Part shown: in pieces, positions 8,814 to 16,477 of the stretch
How the letters are laid out: the number at the start of each line of letters is the position of its first letter
Numbering within the stretch: the stretch's first letter is position 1
Origin: UBA5072 sp963822145
GTDB lineage: Bacteria; Bacteroidota; Bacteroidia; Bacteroidales; UBA10428
DNA length: 64,000 nt
Assembly (NCBI GenBank): GCA_963822145.1
Contig: CAWGGG010000005.1
Coordinates: forward strand, 186,001-250,000
Direction of reading: 5' to 3'
The notes under the pieces: model-generated
Databases searched by the model: none
Seen by the model: only the letters and a program-made list of their open reading frames with translations
Told to the model about the DNA's origin: nothing
Translations under genes and position numbers: made by a program

Positions 8814-10616
8814 TTAAATATTAGGTACCCGGCCGGTTACTCTGCAGGATTCCTTAACCGCTGCACTCAAATCGAAACCGCTGTCGAATACTTTGTTTTT
8901 CTGGATCTTCTCTTCATACAAGTGCCTGAAATTCTTGATGCTTGAAAGGATCGGGTTGGCAGCCGTCTGGCCCAGTCCACAGCGGCTGGCCTTTAATATC
9001 CTGCCCCATTCGGTCATATCCTCAATATCCTGTTTAACCCCGCGTGCATTCAGTATCTTCACCAGCTTGTTGCGCAGTAGGGTGGGGATGATCCTGCAGG
9101 TGGAGCAACTTCCGCAGGACTCCTCAATAAAGAATTCCGTGAAGTTCAGCACAATATCGCTCAGGATGTCCCTGTTTTTACCAATGATGATCAGTGATCC
9201 GCCCGTAGCCAGGTCTTCATATCCCAGGATCCGGTTGAACTCATTCGGCGAGATAATGGCCCCGGAAGGGCCTCCCACCTGCACGGCCTGTATATCCTCC
9301 GGTCGGGCACCTACCATGTCCATGATATCGGCAATGGAGAAACCCCAAACAACTTCATATACACCGGGGAACCTGCAATCGCCTGAAATGCTGAGAAGCT
9401 TGGTGCCGGTGGATTCTGTCGTCCCAAAAGATTTATACCACTCACCGCCGTTAAGAATTACCTTGACTACCGAGCAAAGGGTTTCCACGTTGTTTACTAC
9501 CGTGGGCATATCGAGATAGCCCTTTTCCACGGGGAAGGGAGGACGGTCGCGCGGTTCCCCGCGTTTTCCCTCTGCTGATTCAATCAGTGCCGATTCCTCG
9601 CCACAAACATAAGCGCCGGCCCCAAACTGAATGCGTATATCAAAATTGAACCCTTTTTTGCCCTGAATATTCTTGCCCAGGTAATTGGATTCCCTGGCTT
9701 TTTGCAGAATGGTCTCCAGGTAGTTTTGGAGGTATTTGTATTCGTGCCGGATATACAGAATGCCCTCTGTGGCGCCAATGGCATAACCGGCGATCACCAT
9801 TCCTTCGAACAGCAAGCGGGGACGTTCGGTGAGAATGACCCTGTCCTTGAAAGTACCTGGCTCACCCTCATCGGCGTTGCATAATAAAAATTTCTTTTCA
9901 CCGGAAGCATTGCGACAAAACTCCCATTTTAATCCAGTCGGGAAGCCGGCGCCACCCCTGCCCCTCATGTTGGACCTTTTCACTTCATCAATGACCTCTT
10001 CGGGGGTCATTTTTATGATCTTTTCAATAGCCTGTCCTGATTTATAATTTCTTTCCAGAATAGGTCCTATTTTTCGGATGTTGTTGGATACAACGGATTT
10101 GATCAGATCGGAACGGTTTTCACCGTCGCCGTAATCCGCTACCACCATATCCTCAACACTCTTTCCTTCCTTGATATCCCTGACAATTTCCTTGACCCTG
10201 AATGGCGTCAGCCTGGTAAATATCTGGTTGTTGATGATGGCAGCCGGTTCCTGGTCGTTCATGCCGATACAGGATGTTTCAAACAGTCCAGCGAGTCCGT
10301 CGGGAGTGACCTCATTGAATTTGATCCCCAATTCCTTACAAAAGGTATCGGCCACTTCTGCCATGCCCATCATATGAGCTACAGCGCTGTTGTTGAGGTA
10401 GATCTGATACCTGCCAGTGGGTTTTTGTGTGAAGAAGTGATAAAAGGAAATGGTTTGGTCCACATCCACTTCCGACATGCCGAGATCATCCGCTATCTGA
10501 ACCGTAATTTCGCGGGGAATGCAGCCCAACTCCGATTGGACATCAATCAGGATATCCATGAGCCTGGTCTTGTCCTTACCATATTTATCTACAATTTTCC
10601 GAACTCCTGTTTTCAT
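8814..10616 (-). CDS. hoxF: NAD(H)-binding diaphorase subunit HoxF with fused NuoE-like domain
   Basis: A 600-residue fusion. Residues 1-160 are NuoE-like; residues about 180-590 are NuoF-like, with GRGGAGFPTGLKW (NADH loop), YVCGEESALIESAEG (FMN site) and the [4Fe-4S] site ESCGSCSTCR plus SRCGLGQTAANP. In the NuoE-like part the cysteines that normally hold a [2Fe-2S] cluster are nearly all missing: the first pair is replaced in LNNSAVAHMMG, and CLGAC-type becomes CIGMN, leaving one. So that domain is probably structural. It is the first gene of the operon, so the promoter and the Rex operator at 10709-10726 are in front of it. Confidence 0.92.
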   Translation of the reverse strand: MKTGVRKIVDKYGKDKTRLMDILIDVQSELGCIPREITVQIADDLGMSEVDVDQTISFYHFFTQKPTGRYQIYLNNSAVAHMMGMAEVADTFCKELGIKFNEVTPDGLAGLFETSCIGMNDQEPAAIINNQIFTRLTPFRVKEIVRDIKEGKSVEDMVVADYGDGENRSDLIKSVVSNNIRKIGPILERNYKSGQAIEKIIKMTPEEVIDEVKRSNMRGRGGAGFPTGLKWEFCRNASGEKKFLLCNADEGEPGTFKDRVILTERPRLLFEGMVIAGYAIGATEGILYIRHEYKYLQNYLETILQKARESNYLGKNIQGKKGFNFDIRIQFGAGAYVCGEESALIESAEGKRGEPRDRPPFPVEKGYLDMPTVVNNVETLCSVVKVILNGGEWYKSFGTTESTGTKLLSISGDCRFPGVYEVVWGFSIADIMDMVGARPEDIQAVQVGGPSGAIISPNEFNRILGYEDLATGGSLIIIGKNRDILSDIVLNFTEFFIEESCGSCSTCRIIPTLLRNKLVKILNARGVKQDIEDMTEWGRILKASRCGLGQTAANPILSSIKNFRHLYEEKIQKNKVFDSGFDLSAAVKESCRVTGRVPNI

Positions 10617-11001
10617 AGGAATAGAATTTTAATATTTAAATGCCCGCAGATTCAATCAGGCAAAAAGCATTAACAGTTATAATGGCTTTAAATAGTGGTT
10701 TACAATAATTGTTAATTTATTCACAACTAAAAATAGAAACGAAAAACCACATTAACAAATGAAAATGGAAATTTAGAATGAGTATAAGCTTTGAAGGTAA
10801 ATTTCTCATATTTAAAGGATTGTTAATATCCTTATTCTCTAAAACTAATAAATGTCATAGGGTGCTTCGGGCAGGAAGGAACTGAGATGGAAAAAAACCG
10901 GCATTTCAGGAACGATTGCCCGGGGTCATTGTTATTCAAATAACGTATTGTAGCGATATAACACCTTTCCCCTGAGTTAACCGGTCAGCAGACAGGATTA
11001 A
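10617..11001. other. 385-bp intergenic region carrying the hox operon promoter
   Basis: AT-rich, with no convincing gene on either strand. It contains a near-perfect Rex operator (10709-10726), isolated Rex half-sites (TTAACAA at 10753-10759, TTGTTAA at 10820-10826), and a weak second palindrome GTTATT-CA-AATAAC at 10931-10944. I could not place a convincing Bacteroidetes -33/-7 promoter pair. The part next to the 11002 gene may also hold the end of the membrane hydrogenase transcript, but no hairpin followed by a U-tract is visible. Confidence 0.6.
10709..10726. promoter_or_regulatory. Candidate Rex operator upstream of hoxF
   Basis: The 18 bp TTGTTAA-TTTA-TTCACAA fit the two half-sites of the Rex operator (TTGTKAA-N4-TTMACAA) with no mismatch. 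It is 93 bp upstream of the hoxF start codon, and a rex gene lies at 26247-26867. Rex binds when NADH is low, so the hox operon would be turned on when NADH accumulates. Confidence 0.7.
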
Positions 11002-11427
11002 CTAAAAATCGGTATCCCTTGCTCCATAAAGGTCCTCCTCATAAAAACTGGTTAAGGTAGTGTAAATATCCTCAAAGGATACAAAGTGCTTTTTGCATCC
11101 GATCCTTGAACAGACATGTACCTTACCACCTTTATCCAGGAGAAAACTGACAATGGGTGCTTCGCAAACACTGCAGCTAATGCGGGAGGGCAGTTGCTTT
11201 TTGCAGTGGGGACAAAACAACTTTGCGATGTCCTGCTCCACCAGTTCAATAGTGCTGGACTTGTCAAAGCAACCATAGGAGGAACAAAGATTGATCACGC
11301 CATGTTTACCTCCGCATTCAATGATAAGCTTAATACTCGGCTTAGCATTCAGAAAATGGGTGTAGTCCATGAGTGACTGCTGGCACAGGGGACATTTGAC
11401 TTTCAGGGAAACCAATTGCTTAGTCAT
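11002..11427 (-). CDS. Small Cys-rich zinc-ribbon-like protein at the end of the membrane hydrogenase operon
   Basis: The start at 11427 (MTKQLVSLKVKCPLC) is chosen because a full Shine-Dalgarno AGGAGGT lies 8 bp upstream, rare in this organism; a more upstream ATG would overlap the protease gene. The 141-residue product has CPLC near residue 12, a pair of C-x(n)-C knuckles (LCSSYGC), CPHC and CSVC near 85-100, and VCSRIGC near 120. That makes about four zinc-ribbon or rubredoxin-like knuckles. I do not recognise the family. As the last gene of the 18-gene hydrogenase operon it may serve metal delivery or assembly, by position only. Confidence 0.6.
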   Translation of the reverse strand: MTKQLVSLKVKCPLCQQSLMDYTHFLNAKPSIKLIIECGGKHGVINLCSSYGCFDKSSTIELVEQDIAKLFCPHCKKQLPSRISCSVCEAPIVSFLLDKGGKVHVCSRIGCKKHFVSFEDIYTTLTSFYEEDLYGARDTDF

Positions 11428-11480
11428 ACCAGTACCTCCTTTTATAACTAAATTGAAGTAAAAGTTACAAAAAGCTTCGT

Positions 11481-11942
11481 CTATTCGCAAGTAAAACAGG
11501 CATTTATTTTTGCTGACAGGAGATTTGCCTGCTTTTGCACGGGAGAAGACAGTCCTTCTCCGAATGTCACAATTGCAGGCTGAATGCCTAGAACGAAGGT
11601 TTGTGCCTGAACAAATGCCATGATTTTTTTCAGGGAAATATTGTGTGTATTGGTAGTAAATTCAGCAAGCCTGTCAACAGGCATCATTTGGCTATACCCC
11701 GGTGGCCGGTTAAAAATAACACTGTCGATCAGAATCAGAAAGTCAGGATGGATCGAATTGATTTTCCCGATATAATTCTCAAGGCTGACTTCAGCATTGA
11801 GTACACGGATATGCCGATTTTCCTGAATCCGCTGCGCCAGATAAACGCCAACGCCATCGTCATGGTGAAGGACATTCCCCAGGCCGACAAACAATACCAT
11901 TTTGTCGCGGAATTCCGATAGTTTTTCTAAACCAGAAAGCAT
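11481..11942 (-). CDS. Hydrogenase maturation endopeptidase, HycI type, for the group 4 large subunit
   Basis: A 153-residue protein with VLFVGLGNVLHHDDGVGVYL near residue 15, the family signature (G-x-G-N-x-x-x-x-D-D-G-x-G), and a second acidic site in LILIDSV. It belongs to the HyaD/HycI peptidase family. It sits 3 bp after the NuoI-like gene of the membrane hydrogenase operon, so its likely substrate is the large subunit at 18339-19520, which keeps a 32-residue tail after its last nickel motif, as HycE does for HycI. It is quite different in sequence from the 5597 peptidase, fitting separate substrates. Confidence 0.82.
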   Translation of the reverse strand: MLSGLEKLSEFRDKMVLFVGLGNVLHHDDGVGVYLAQRIQENRHIRVLNAEVSLENYIGKINSIHPDFLILIDSVIFNRPPGYSQMMPVDRLAEFTTNTHNISLKKIMAFVQAQTFVLGIQPAIVTFGEGLSSPVQKQANLLSAKINACFTCE

Positions 11943-11945
11943 GTT

Positions 11946-12554
11946 TTAAAGAGAGGTAAGCAATACTTTTCTCAAACAATTGGGGCATAATACATTGAAC
12001 ATATCCTTTCTTTTCAGGTCATCTGTTATTTCAACCAGTACAGCCTCCTGATCGTCCAGCTTCAGTCTTTCATTCAGCATATTCAGATTCAGTATAGAGG
12101 CATAGGCCATGGGGCCCAGTTTATCGTGCAGATACCGGAAATGCTGCCGGGTAGTTATAACGGCACTGCAGTTCATGCAAATGAGCAGCTCTTTTTCCTG
12201 GGTTTCAATAAGTGTCATGCGGTTGAGAGTAGCAAGATCATAGATCTTGTCGCTTAGCTTCACTCCATTTCCGGTAATGCAATGTTCTTCACATTGGCCG
12301 CAGAATATGCAAGAACCGTAATTCCTTTTGATGATCCTCATTTTTCGTTGCGGGTCATCATGGAAGGTAATGGCGTGACTTGGGCACACATTGGCACAGG
12401 TTTCGCAACCCACACAATGGTCATCGTCAACAATGGGTTTACCCCTGAAATTTTTAAAGGGAACATGTGGCTCCCTGGGGAACCGGGTAGTATAGGCAGG
12501 CGAGAACAAGGCAATCAGAGCTTCCCTGATCTCTCTGATTTTGGGGTATCTCAT
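11946..12554 (-). CDS. mbhN: Membrane hydrogenase ferredoxin-like subunit (MbhN/NuoI type)
   Basis: A 202-residue protein with two [4Fe-4S] motifs, CVGCETCANVCP near residue 48 and CIFCGQCEEHC near 82, as in NuoI, HycF and MbhN. Two extra C-x2-C pairs follow (ICMNCSAV and LCPNCLRK), giving a zinc- or rubredoxin-like tail not present in plain NuoI. The subunit would carry electrons from ferredoxin to the NuoB-like proximal cluster. Its start overlaps the end of the mrpG-like gene by 4 bp, so it is translationally linked to the antiporter genes. Confidence 0.85.
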   Translation of the reverse strand: MRYPKIREIREALIALFSPAYTTRFPREPHVPFKNFRGKPIVDDDHCVGCETCANVCPSHAITFHDDPQRKMRIIKRNYGSCIFCGQCEEHCITGNGVKLSDKIYDLATLNRMTLIETQEKELLICMNCSAVITTRQHFRYLHDKLGPMAYASILNLNMLNERLKLDDQEAVLVEITDDLKRKDMFNVLCPNCLRKVLLTSL

Positions 12555-12877
12555 TTTATAGCGTCTTTATAATCATCCCGAATACTTTTTTTGCCAAGCG
12601 GAATGCCGAAGTGATAGGCTCCCCGGATGAGTGCATGCGCGGCTGCCGTTGATGTAAAGAACAGGATCGGAATAGCCACCAGTGCCTTAATGCCCGCATC
12701 ACTGAAGCCAAAGTGCAGCAATACGCCTATCAGAATGCTGCATGTACCCAAGGTTACACATTTTGTTGCTGCCTGCAGCCTGTTATATACGTCGGGCAAG
12801 CGGATCATCCCGATACAGCCGAGCAGGTTAAAAATTATTCCGATACACAAGCATATGAAACTGGCCATATTATTCAT
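12551..12877 (-). CDS. mrpG: Mrp antiporter subunit G-like (MbhC)
   Basis: A 108-residue integral membrane protein with three hydrophobic helices and the family feature GMIRLPDVYNRLQAATKC-type segment between helix 1 and 2. MrpG/MnhG and MbhC are small subunits of the sodium/proton translocation module. The start overlaps the end of mrpF by 8 bp and its end overlaps the NuoI-like gene by 4 bp. The order E-F-G matches other Mrp clusters. Confidence 0.85.
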   Translation of the reverse strand: MNNMASFICLCIGIIFNLLGCIGMIRLPDVYNRLQAATKCVTLGTCSILIGVLLHFGFSDAGIKALVAIPILFFTSTAAAHALIRGAYHFGIPLGKKSIRDDYKDAIK

Positions 12878-13136
12878 TTAGTTTTTTACCACTCAAATAT
12901 TTTGCCAGGGTCAACGTACCGATAAAACTCAGGATTATCCATGCTATACCAATATCAAGGATAAAGGCACGCTCGGTTTGGATCGAGATTATAGCACAGA
13001 TGCCCACGACGAGGATCCCGAAAATATCAATACCCACCATCCTGTCCGGTATGGTCGGGCCCTTAATTATTCTGTACAGACAGATACTACTCAGGCCTAT
13101 TTGGATGTAAAGCAGTATTTCCAGATATGTTGTCAT
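12870..13136 (-). CDS. mrpF: Mrp antiporter subunit F-like (MbhB)
   Basis: An 88-residue protein with three membrane helices and the conserved RIIKGPTIPDRMVGID loop after helix 1, typical of MrpF/MnhF. It overlaps mrpE upstream by 4 bp and mrpG downstream by 8 bp. In the Mbh structure known from Pyrococcus furiosus the homologous MbhB is part of the sodium-translocating unit. Confidence 0.87.
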   Translation of the reverse strand: MTTYLEILLYIQIGLSSICLYRIIKGPTIPDRMVGIDIFGILVVGICAIISIQTERAFILDIGIAWIILSFIGTLTLAKYLSGKKLNE

Positions 13137-13618
13137 TCCAGTATCTTTTTAATGTATTTCTCAAATTGCCCCAATATCAGGGATGAATATACTTCCGCAT
13201 CTTCTGAGTGAACATAGATCCAATGGATGTAAAGAAAATCATCAATAAGGTCAACCGATATTGTGCCGGGAGTCATGGTTATTGAATTTGCCAGTATGGT
13301 ACGGGCAAATTCCGACTTAAGAGATGTTCTAACCTTAACGATCCCCGGTTTTATGGGCATGGTTGGATGTAAAACCCGGTAGGCCACATCCAGATTCGCT
13401 TTCAGGCATGCCCAGAGAAAAACAAAGAAGTAAATCAACAACCAGAAATACCGGTGTGGCTCCAGAAACTTATATACATTCCGAAAGAAGTATTTCCCGA
13501 ATACCAGGGCGGTGATCAGCGACACTGTGGCTCCAACGATGAGGTTGGACAGGGTTAACCGGAAGGTTAACATCAGCCACAGCATCAGGGACAATATGAA
13601 TAATGTTACATACCTCAT
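13133..13618 (-). CDS. mrpE: Mrp antiporter subunit E-like (MbhA)
   Basis: A 161-residue protein with two or three N-terminal membrane helices, followed by the family-typical cytoplasmic part (PGIVKVRTSLKSEFARTILA then SITMTPGTISVDL). This is the MrpE/MnhE fold. It starts 1 bp after the mrpD-like gene ends and overlaps mrpF by 4 bp. It belongs to the ion-translocating half of the membrane hydrogenase. Confidence 0.88.
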   Translation of the reverse strand: MRYVTLFILSLMLWLMLTFRLTLSNLIVGATVSLITALVFGKYFFRNVYKFLEPHRYFWLLIYFFVFLWACLKANLDVAYRVLHPTMPIKPGIVKVRTSLKSEFARTILANSITMTPGTISVDLIDDFLYIHWIYVHSEDAEVYSSLILGQFEKYIKKILE

Positions 13619-13619
13619 A

Positions 13620-15158
13620 TTACCTCCCCAGTATTTTTAGTGAATAAGCGTCCGGATCCATGAGAATATCCACTGCGGGTTTCAGGAGTGACTCTCTGAG
13701 GAAGGGGAAAGCAAGAACGCTCATCATGAAACACATAATCGCAAGGATAATCATACTGAATATCATGGGACCCGGGACTTCTTTGCTTTGACGCTGAGGG
13801 TTACCAGGTGTTTTGCCATAGAAAGCATAGCGTTGCAATTTAAGAAATGAAGCCAGCGTTATGATGCTCACAATGACGGCCAGTATGGCCAATAAGTAAA
13901 ACCCTGCCCTGACACAGGCAACCACTATGATCAGCTTGCTGAGAAAACCATTGAAAGGGGGTATCCCGGAAATGGACAGGGAGGCTATAAAGGAGGTTGC
14001 GGAGGTAATTGGCATGGTGGATGAAAGGCCGCCCATTTCTTTCAGGTTGCGCGTCCCCAGCCGATATTCAATAGCGCCGGCATTGAGGAAAAGCAAACTT
14101 TTAAAAGCGGCATGGTTGATCAGGTGGAATAACCCACCGGTAATAGCCAGGGCTGCAACCTCGGGTTTTATACCACGTGACAGCAGGATCATCCCGGATC
14201 CTGTTCCCAGGATCACATATCCCATCTGGCTGATACTGTGGTATGCAAGTAATCTCTTGATATCCCACTGGCCAACTGCCAGAAAAACACCGGCCACCAT
14301 GGATATTGTGCCCAGGGCTGTAATGAGAACGGCCACCGGTTGGGTTACTGCAAACATGGTAAAAAACAGCCTGATGATCACGTAAATTCCCACTGCCTTG
14401 ATAAAGACCCCGGAAAGCATCGCAGAAACGGGCGAGGGGGCTGATGAATGGGCATCAGGCAACCAGGCATGAAAGGGCATGATGGCAGCTTTAAGTCCAA
14501 AGCCACTCAGTATTAATAACTGGACAAAAAGATAATAGCGCTTATCATAACCCGTTTTAAATGCCTCACGGATATCACCCAGGTTCAGCGTTTTAGCTTT
14601 CCAGTAAATAAGTCCTATTCCAAAAAGTATTAGAAATGAGGCGATACCACCCAGAACCTGGTACTTGAAGGAAGCTTCCAGCTCATTTTTTTCAACCCCG
14701 AAAGCAACAAGTGCATAAGAAGCTATAACAGATATTTCCAGGAAAACAAAAATATTGAACAGGTCTCCGCTCAGCACCACACCGTTCATCCCTCCAACCA
14801 TCAGACAAAACAGGGCATAGTAATAATGTTCTCCGGTATAACGGTTCATGTAGGACAGGGAATACACGGCTGATAGAAAACCGATCACACTGATGACACA
14901 AAGCATGAGTGCTGAAATGCCATCATAAACCATATAAATGCCAATTGGAATATTGTTAACGGGTTTCCACCCTCCAACTTCATATACGGTCACTGTAAAA
15001 CCGGAATGGATCAAGGCATACAGACTTGTCACCAAAAGGAAGAGCATGACCAGCGGAGTGAAATATTTTGGTATATCCCCGTACAGTTTGCCCAGCAGTA
15101 TGATCAAAAAGGCGCTGGCCAGGGGAACAATAACCCATAATGGAATCAACGGATTCAT
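13620..15158 (-). CDS. mrpD: Mrp antiporter subunit D-like / NuoM-type ion channel subunit (MbhH)
   Basis: A 512-residue protein with about 14 membrane helices of the complex I antiporter family. Conserved stretches include SGDLFNIFVFLEISVIASYA (helix with the key glutamate), MPFHAWLPDAHSSAPSPVSA, and LLAYHSISQMGYV. These carry the Glu and Lys residues that form the proton/sodium path in NuoM and MrpD. It is preceded after 3 bp by mrpC and followed by mrpE. It is one of two such subunits in this operon; the other is at 16478-18331. Confidence 0.9.
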   Translation of the reverse strand: MNPLIPLWVIVPLASAFLIILLGKLYGDIPKYFTPLVMLFLLVTSLYALIHSGFTVTVYEVGGWKPVNNIPIGIYMVYDGISALMLCVISVIGFLSAVYSLSYMNRYTGEHYYYALFCLMVGGMNGVVLSGDLFNIFVFLEISVIASYALVAFGVEKNELEASFKYQVLGGIASFLILFGIGLIYWKAKTLNLGDIREAFKTGYDKRYYLFVQLLILSGFGLKAAIMPFHAWLPDAHSSAPSPVSAMLSGVFIKAVGIYVIIRLFFTMFAVTQPVAVLITALGTISMVAGVFLAVGQWDIKRLLAYHSISQMGYVILGTGSGMILLSRGIKPEVAALAITGGLFHLINHAAFKSLLFLNAGAIEYRLGTRNLKEMGGLSSTMPITSATSFIASLSISGIPPFNGFLSKLIIVVACVRAGFYLLAILAVIVSIITLASFLKLQRYAFYGKTPGNPQRQSKEVPGPMIFSMIILAIMCFMMSVLAFPFLRESLLKPAVDILMDPDAYSLKILGR

Positions 15159-15161
15159 GCT

Positions 15162-15503
15162 TTATCCTTTCAAATTTATAATTTCCCGGATATCAAAGGT
15201 TTTATATTTCCGGTAAATCCTGATGATTACAGCCATAAGCATTGATGTGGTGGCCAGTCCGATAACAATGGCGGTGAGCACAAGGGCCTGGGGGAGCGGA
15301 TCCACATATACCTGGCCCGGTTCCGCAGGATCCACGATGGGTGCCTTGCCCCCATCCACATATCCTATCAGGGCAAAAAACAAAAAAGTGCTCACCTCCA
15401 TGATGGACAGCGAGATGGCTATTTTTATCAGGTTCCGCCGGGTGATGACCCCGTATAAGCCGGTCAGGAATAACACGAAACACATCAGGTACGTTATCAT
15501 CAC
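15162..15503 (-). CDS. mrpC: Mrp antiporter subunit C-like / NuoK-type (MbhG)
   Basis: A 113-residue protein with three membrane helices. It has GVITRRNLIKIAISLSIME near residue 20 and VLTAIVIGLATTSM near 80, the normal arrangement in NuoK/MrpC, where a buried glutamate takes part in ion transfer. It overlaps the mrpB end by 4 bp. The loop between helix 2 and 3 (about 25 residues, with AEPGQVYVDPLPQAL) is the usual MrpC insertion. Confidence 0.88.
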   Translation of the reverse strand: MMITYLMCFVLFLTGLYGVITRRNLIKIAISLSIMEVSTFLFFALIGYVDGGKAPIVDPAEPGQVYVDPLPQALVLTAIVIGLATTSMLMAVIIRIYRKYKTFDIREIINLKG

Positions 15504-15934
15504 TGATCTTCCTCCCTGAAGATTACCAATGCCAGAAAGATGATGAAGATGGAACTTGCGACCTCAATCCCAACAAATATGTTGTAAAGCGGCAGGACCC
15601 CCGCGCTGATGAGTTCCCCCAATGTCCCTTTGGGCAAGAAATTGAGGAAAAATATCCTGGCGCTCAGAAGAAGGCCGGTTGCAGATAACAGAATAACCAT
15701 CAGCATGGATATGTTTTCCGTAATGGTTGATTCAGTCACTTCTTTTTTAAGATTCAGAAATCCGCTTCCAAAGGCAAGCGTTACCAGGATAAAGGCACCG
15801 GCCATGATCACACCTCCTGCGAAACCACCGCCGGGTGTAAGATGTCCGTGGATCACGACATATGCGCCATACAGGAAAATCATTCCGGCAAGGATCTGTG
15901 TGGTTTTTTTGACTATGATGGTCATACCTTTCAT
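15500..15934 (-). CDS. mrpB: Mrp antiporter subunit B-like (MbhF)
   Basis: A 144-residue protein with four membrane helices. The motif YVVIHGHLTPGGGFAGGVIM near residue 25 is diagnostic for the MnhB/MrpB domain. It is overlapped at its start by the end of the DUF4040-like gene and at its end by mrpC, 4 bp each, so the translation of the whole module is coupled. Confidence 0.9.
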   Translation of the reverse strand: MKGMTIIVKKTTQILAGMIFLYGAYVVIHGHLTPGGGFAGGVIMAGAFILVTLAFGSGFLNLKKEVTESTITENISMLMVILLSATGLLLSARIFFLNFLPKGTLGELISAGVLPLYNIFVGIEVASSIFIIFLALVIFREEDQ

Positions 15935-16467
15935 AAGCCTGCCTTTTTACCGCGCAACCTTAATACAGCAATGACGCCCAGCACCGTAGTGACCAGAACT
16001 GTGGCCTCTCCCAGCGTGTCGTATCCTCTGAAGTCAAAAACCACCCCGGTAACCAGATTGGCACTGCCTGTCTTTTCCGTAGCCCCGTTGATATAGGCGT
16101 CTGACATCCGGAGTGTGCTGATTCCCAGGTTGTCGAGATTACTGATAGCATTACCGTAAAAATATAACAGTACTGTTATGATGATCAGACCCAGCAGGGC
16201 ATGGGCATATCCCTGGGGATCCATTCCGGAATAGGATTCATTCCGGGAGGTGTTGAGCACCACTGCAACCATAATGATCAGTGATATCGTATCCACCACA
16301 ATTTGCACAATGGCAAGATCGGGTGCTTTCAGCAGCAGGAAGCAGATCACCAGGCCATAGCCCACAATACCGCAGGCTATGACGGCCGAAAGCAGATCTT
16401 TGGCATGGATAGCATAAATGGCCCCCGCAATCATGAAACCCGTAATAATGGTTATCGCCAGTTCCAT
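15931..16467 (-). CDS. MrpA C-terminal-like subunit, MbhD and MbhE regions in one protein
   Basis: A 178-residue membrane protein. The first about 85 residues (with VIACGIVGYGLVICFLLLKA and DLAIVQIVVDTIS) fit the DUF4040/MbhD region of MrpA. The second half (FDFRGYDTLGEATVLVTTVL) fits the MbhE region. In Pyrococcus these are two separate subunits; here they are joined, as in full-length MrpA. Together with the NuoL-like protein encoded just upstream it would rebuild a split MrpA. It overlaps mrpB by 4 bp. Confidence 0.8.
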   Translation of the reverse strand: MELAITIITGFMIAGAIYAIHAKDLLSAVIACGIVGYGLVICFLLLKAPDLAIVQIVVDTISLIIMVAVVLNTSRNESYSGMDPQGYAHALLGLIIITVLLYFYGNAISNLDNLGISTLRMSDAYINGATEKTGSANLVTGVVFDFRGYDTLGEATVLVTTVLGVIAVLRLRGKKAGL

Positions 16468-16477
16468 AGGCTTCAGT

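Noticed and set aside
10722..10759. Bacteroidetes-type -33/-7 promoter for hoxF (CACAACTA with CAAA)
   Set aside because: The spacer would be 26 bp instead of about 20 and the -7 has a mismatch.
10929..10946. Second Rex-like palindrome TTGTTAT-TCAA-ATAACGT
   Set aside because: 10 of 14 matches and far from the hoxF start; kept only as a note in the intergenic description.
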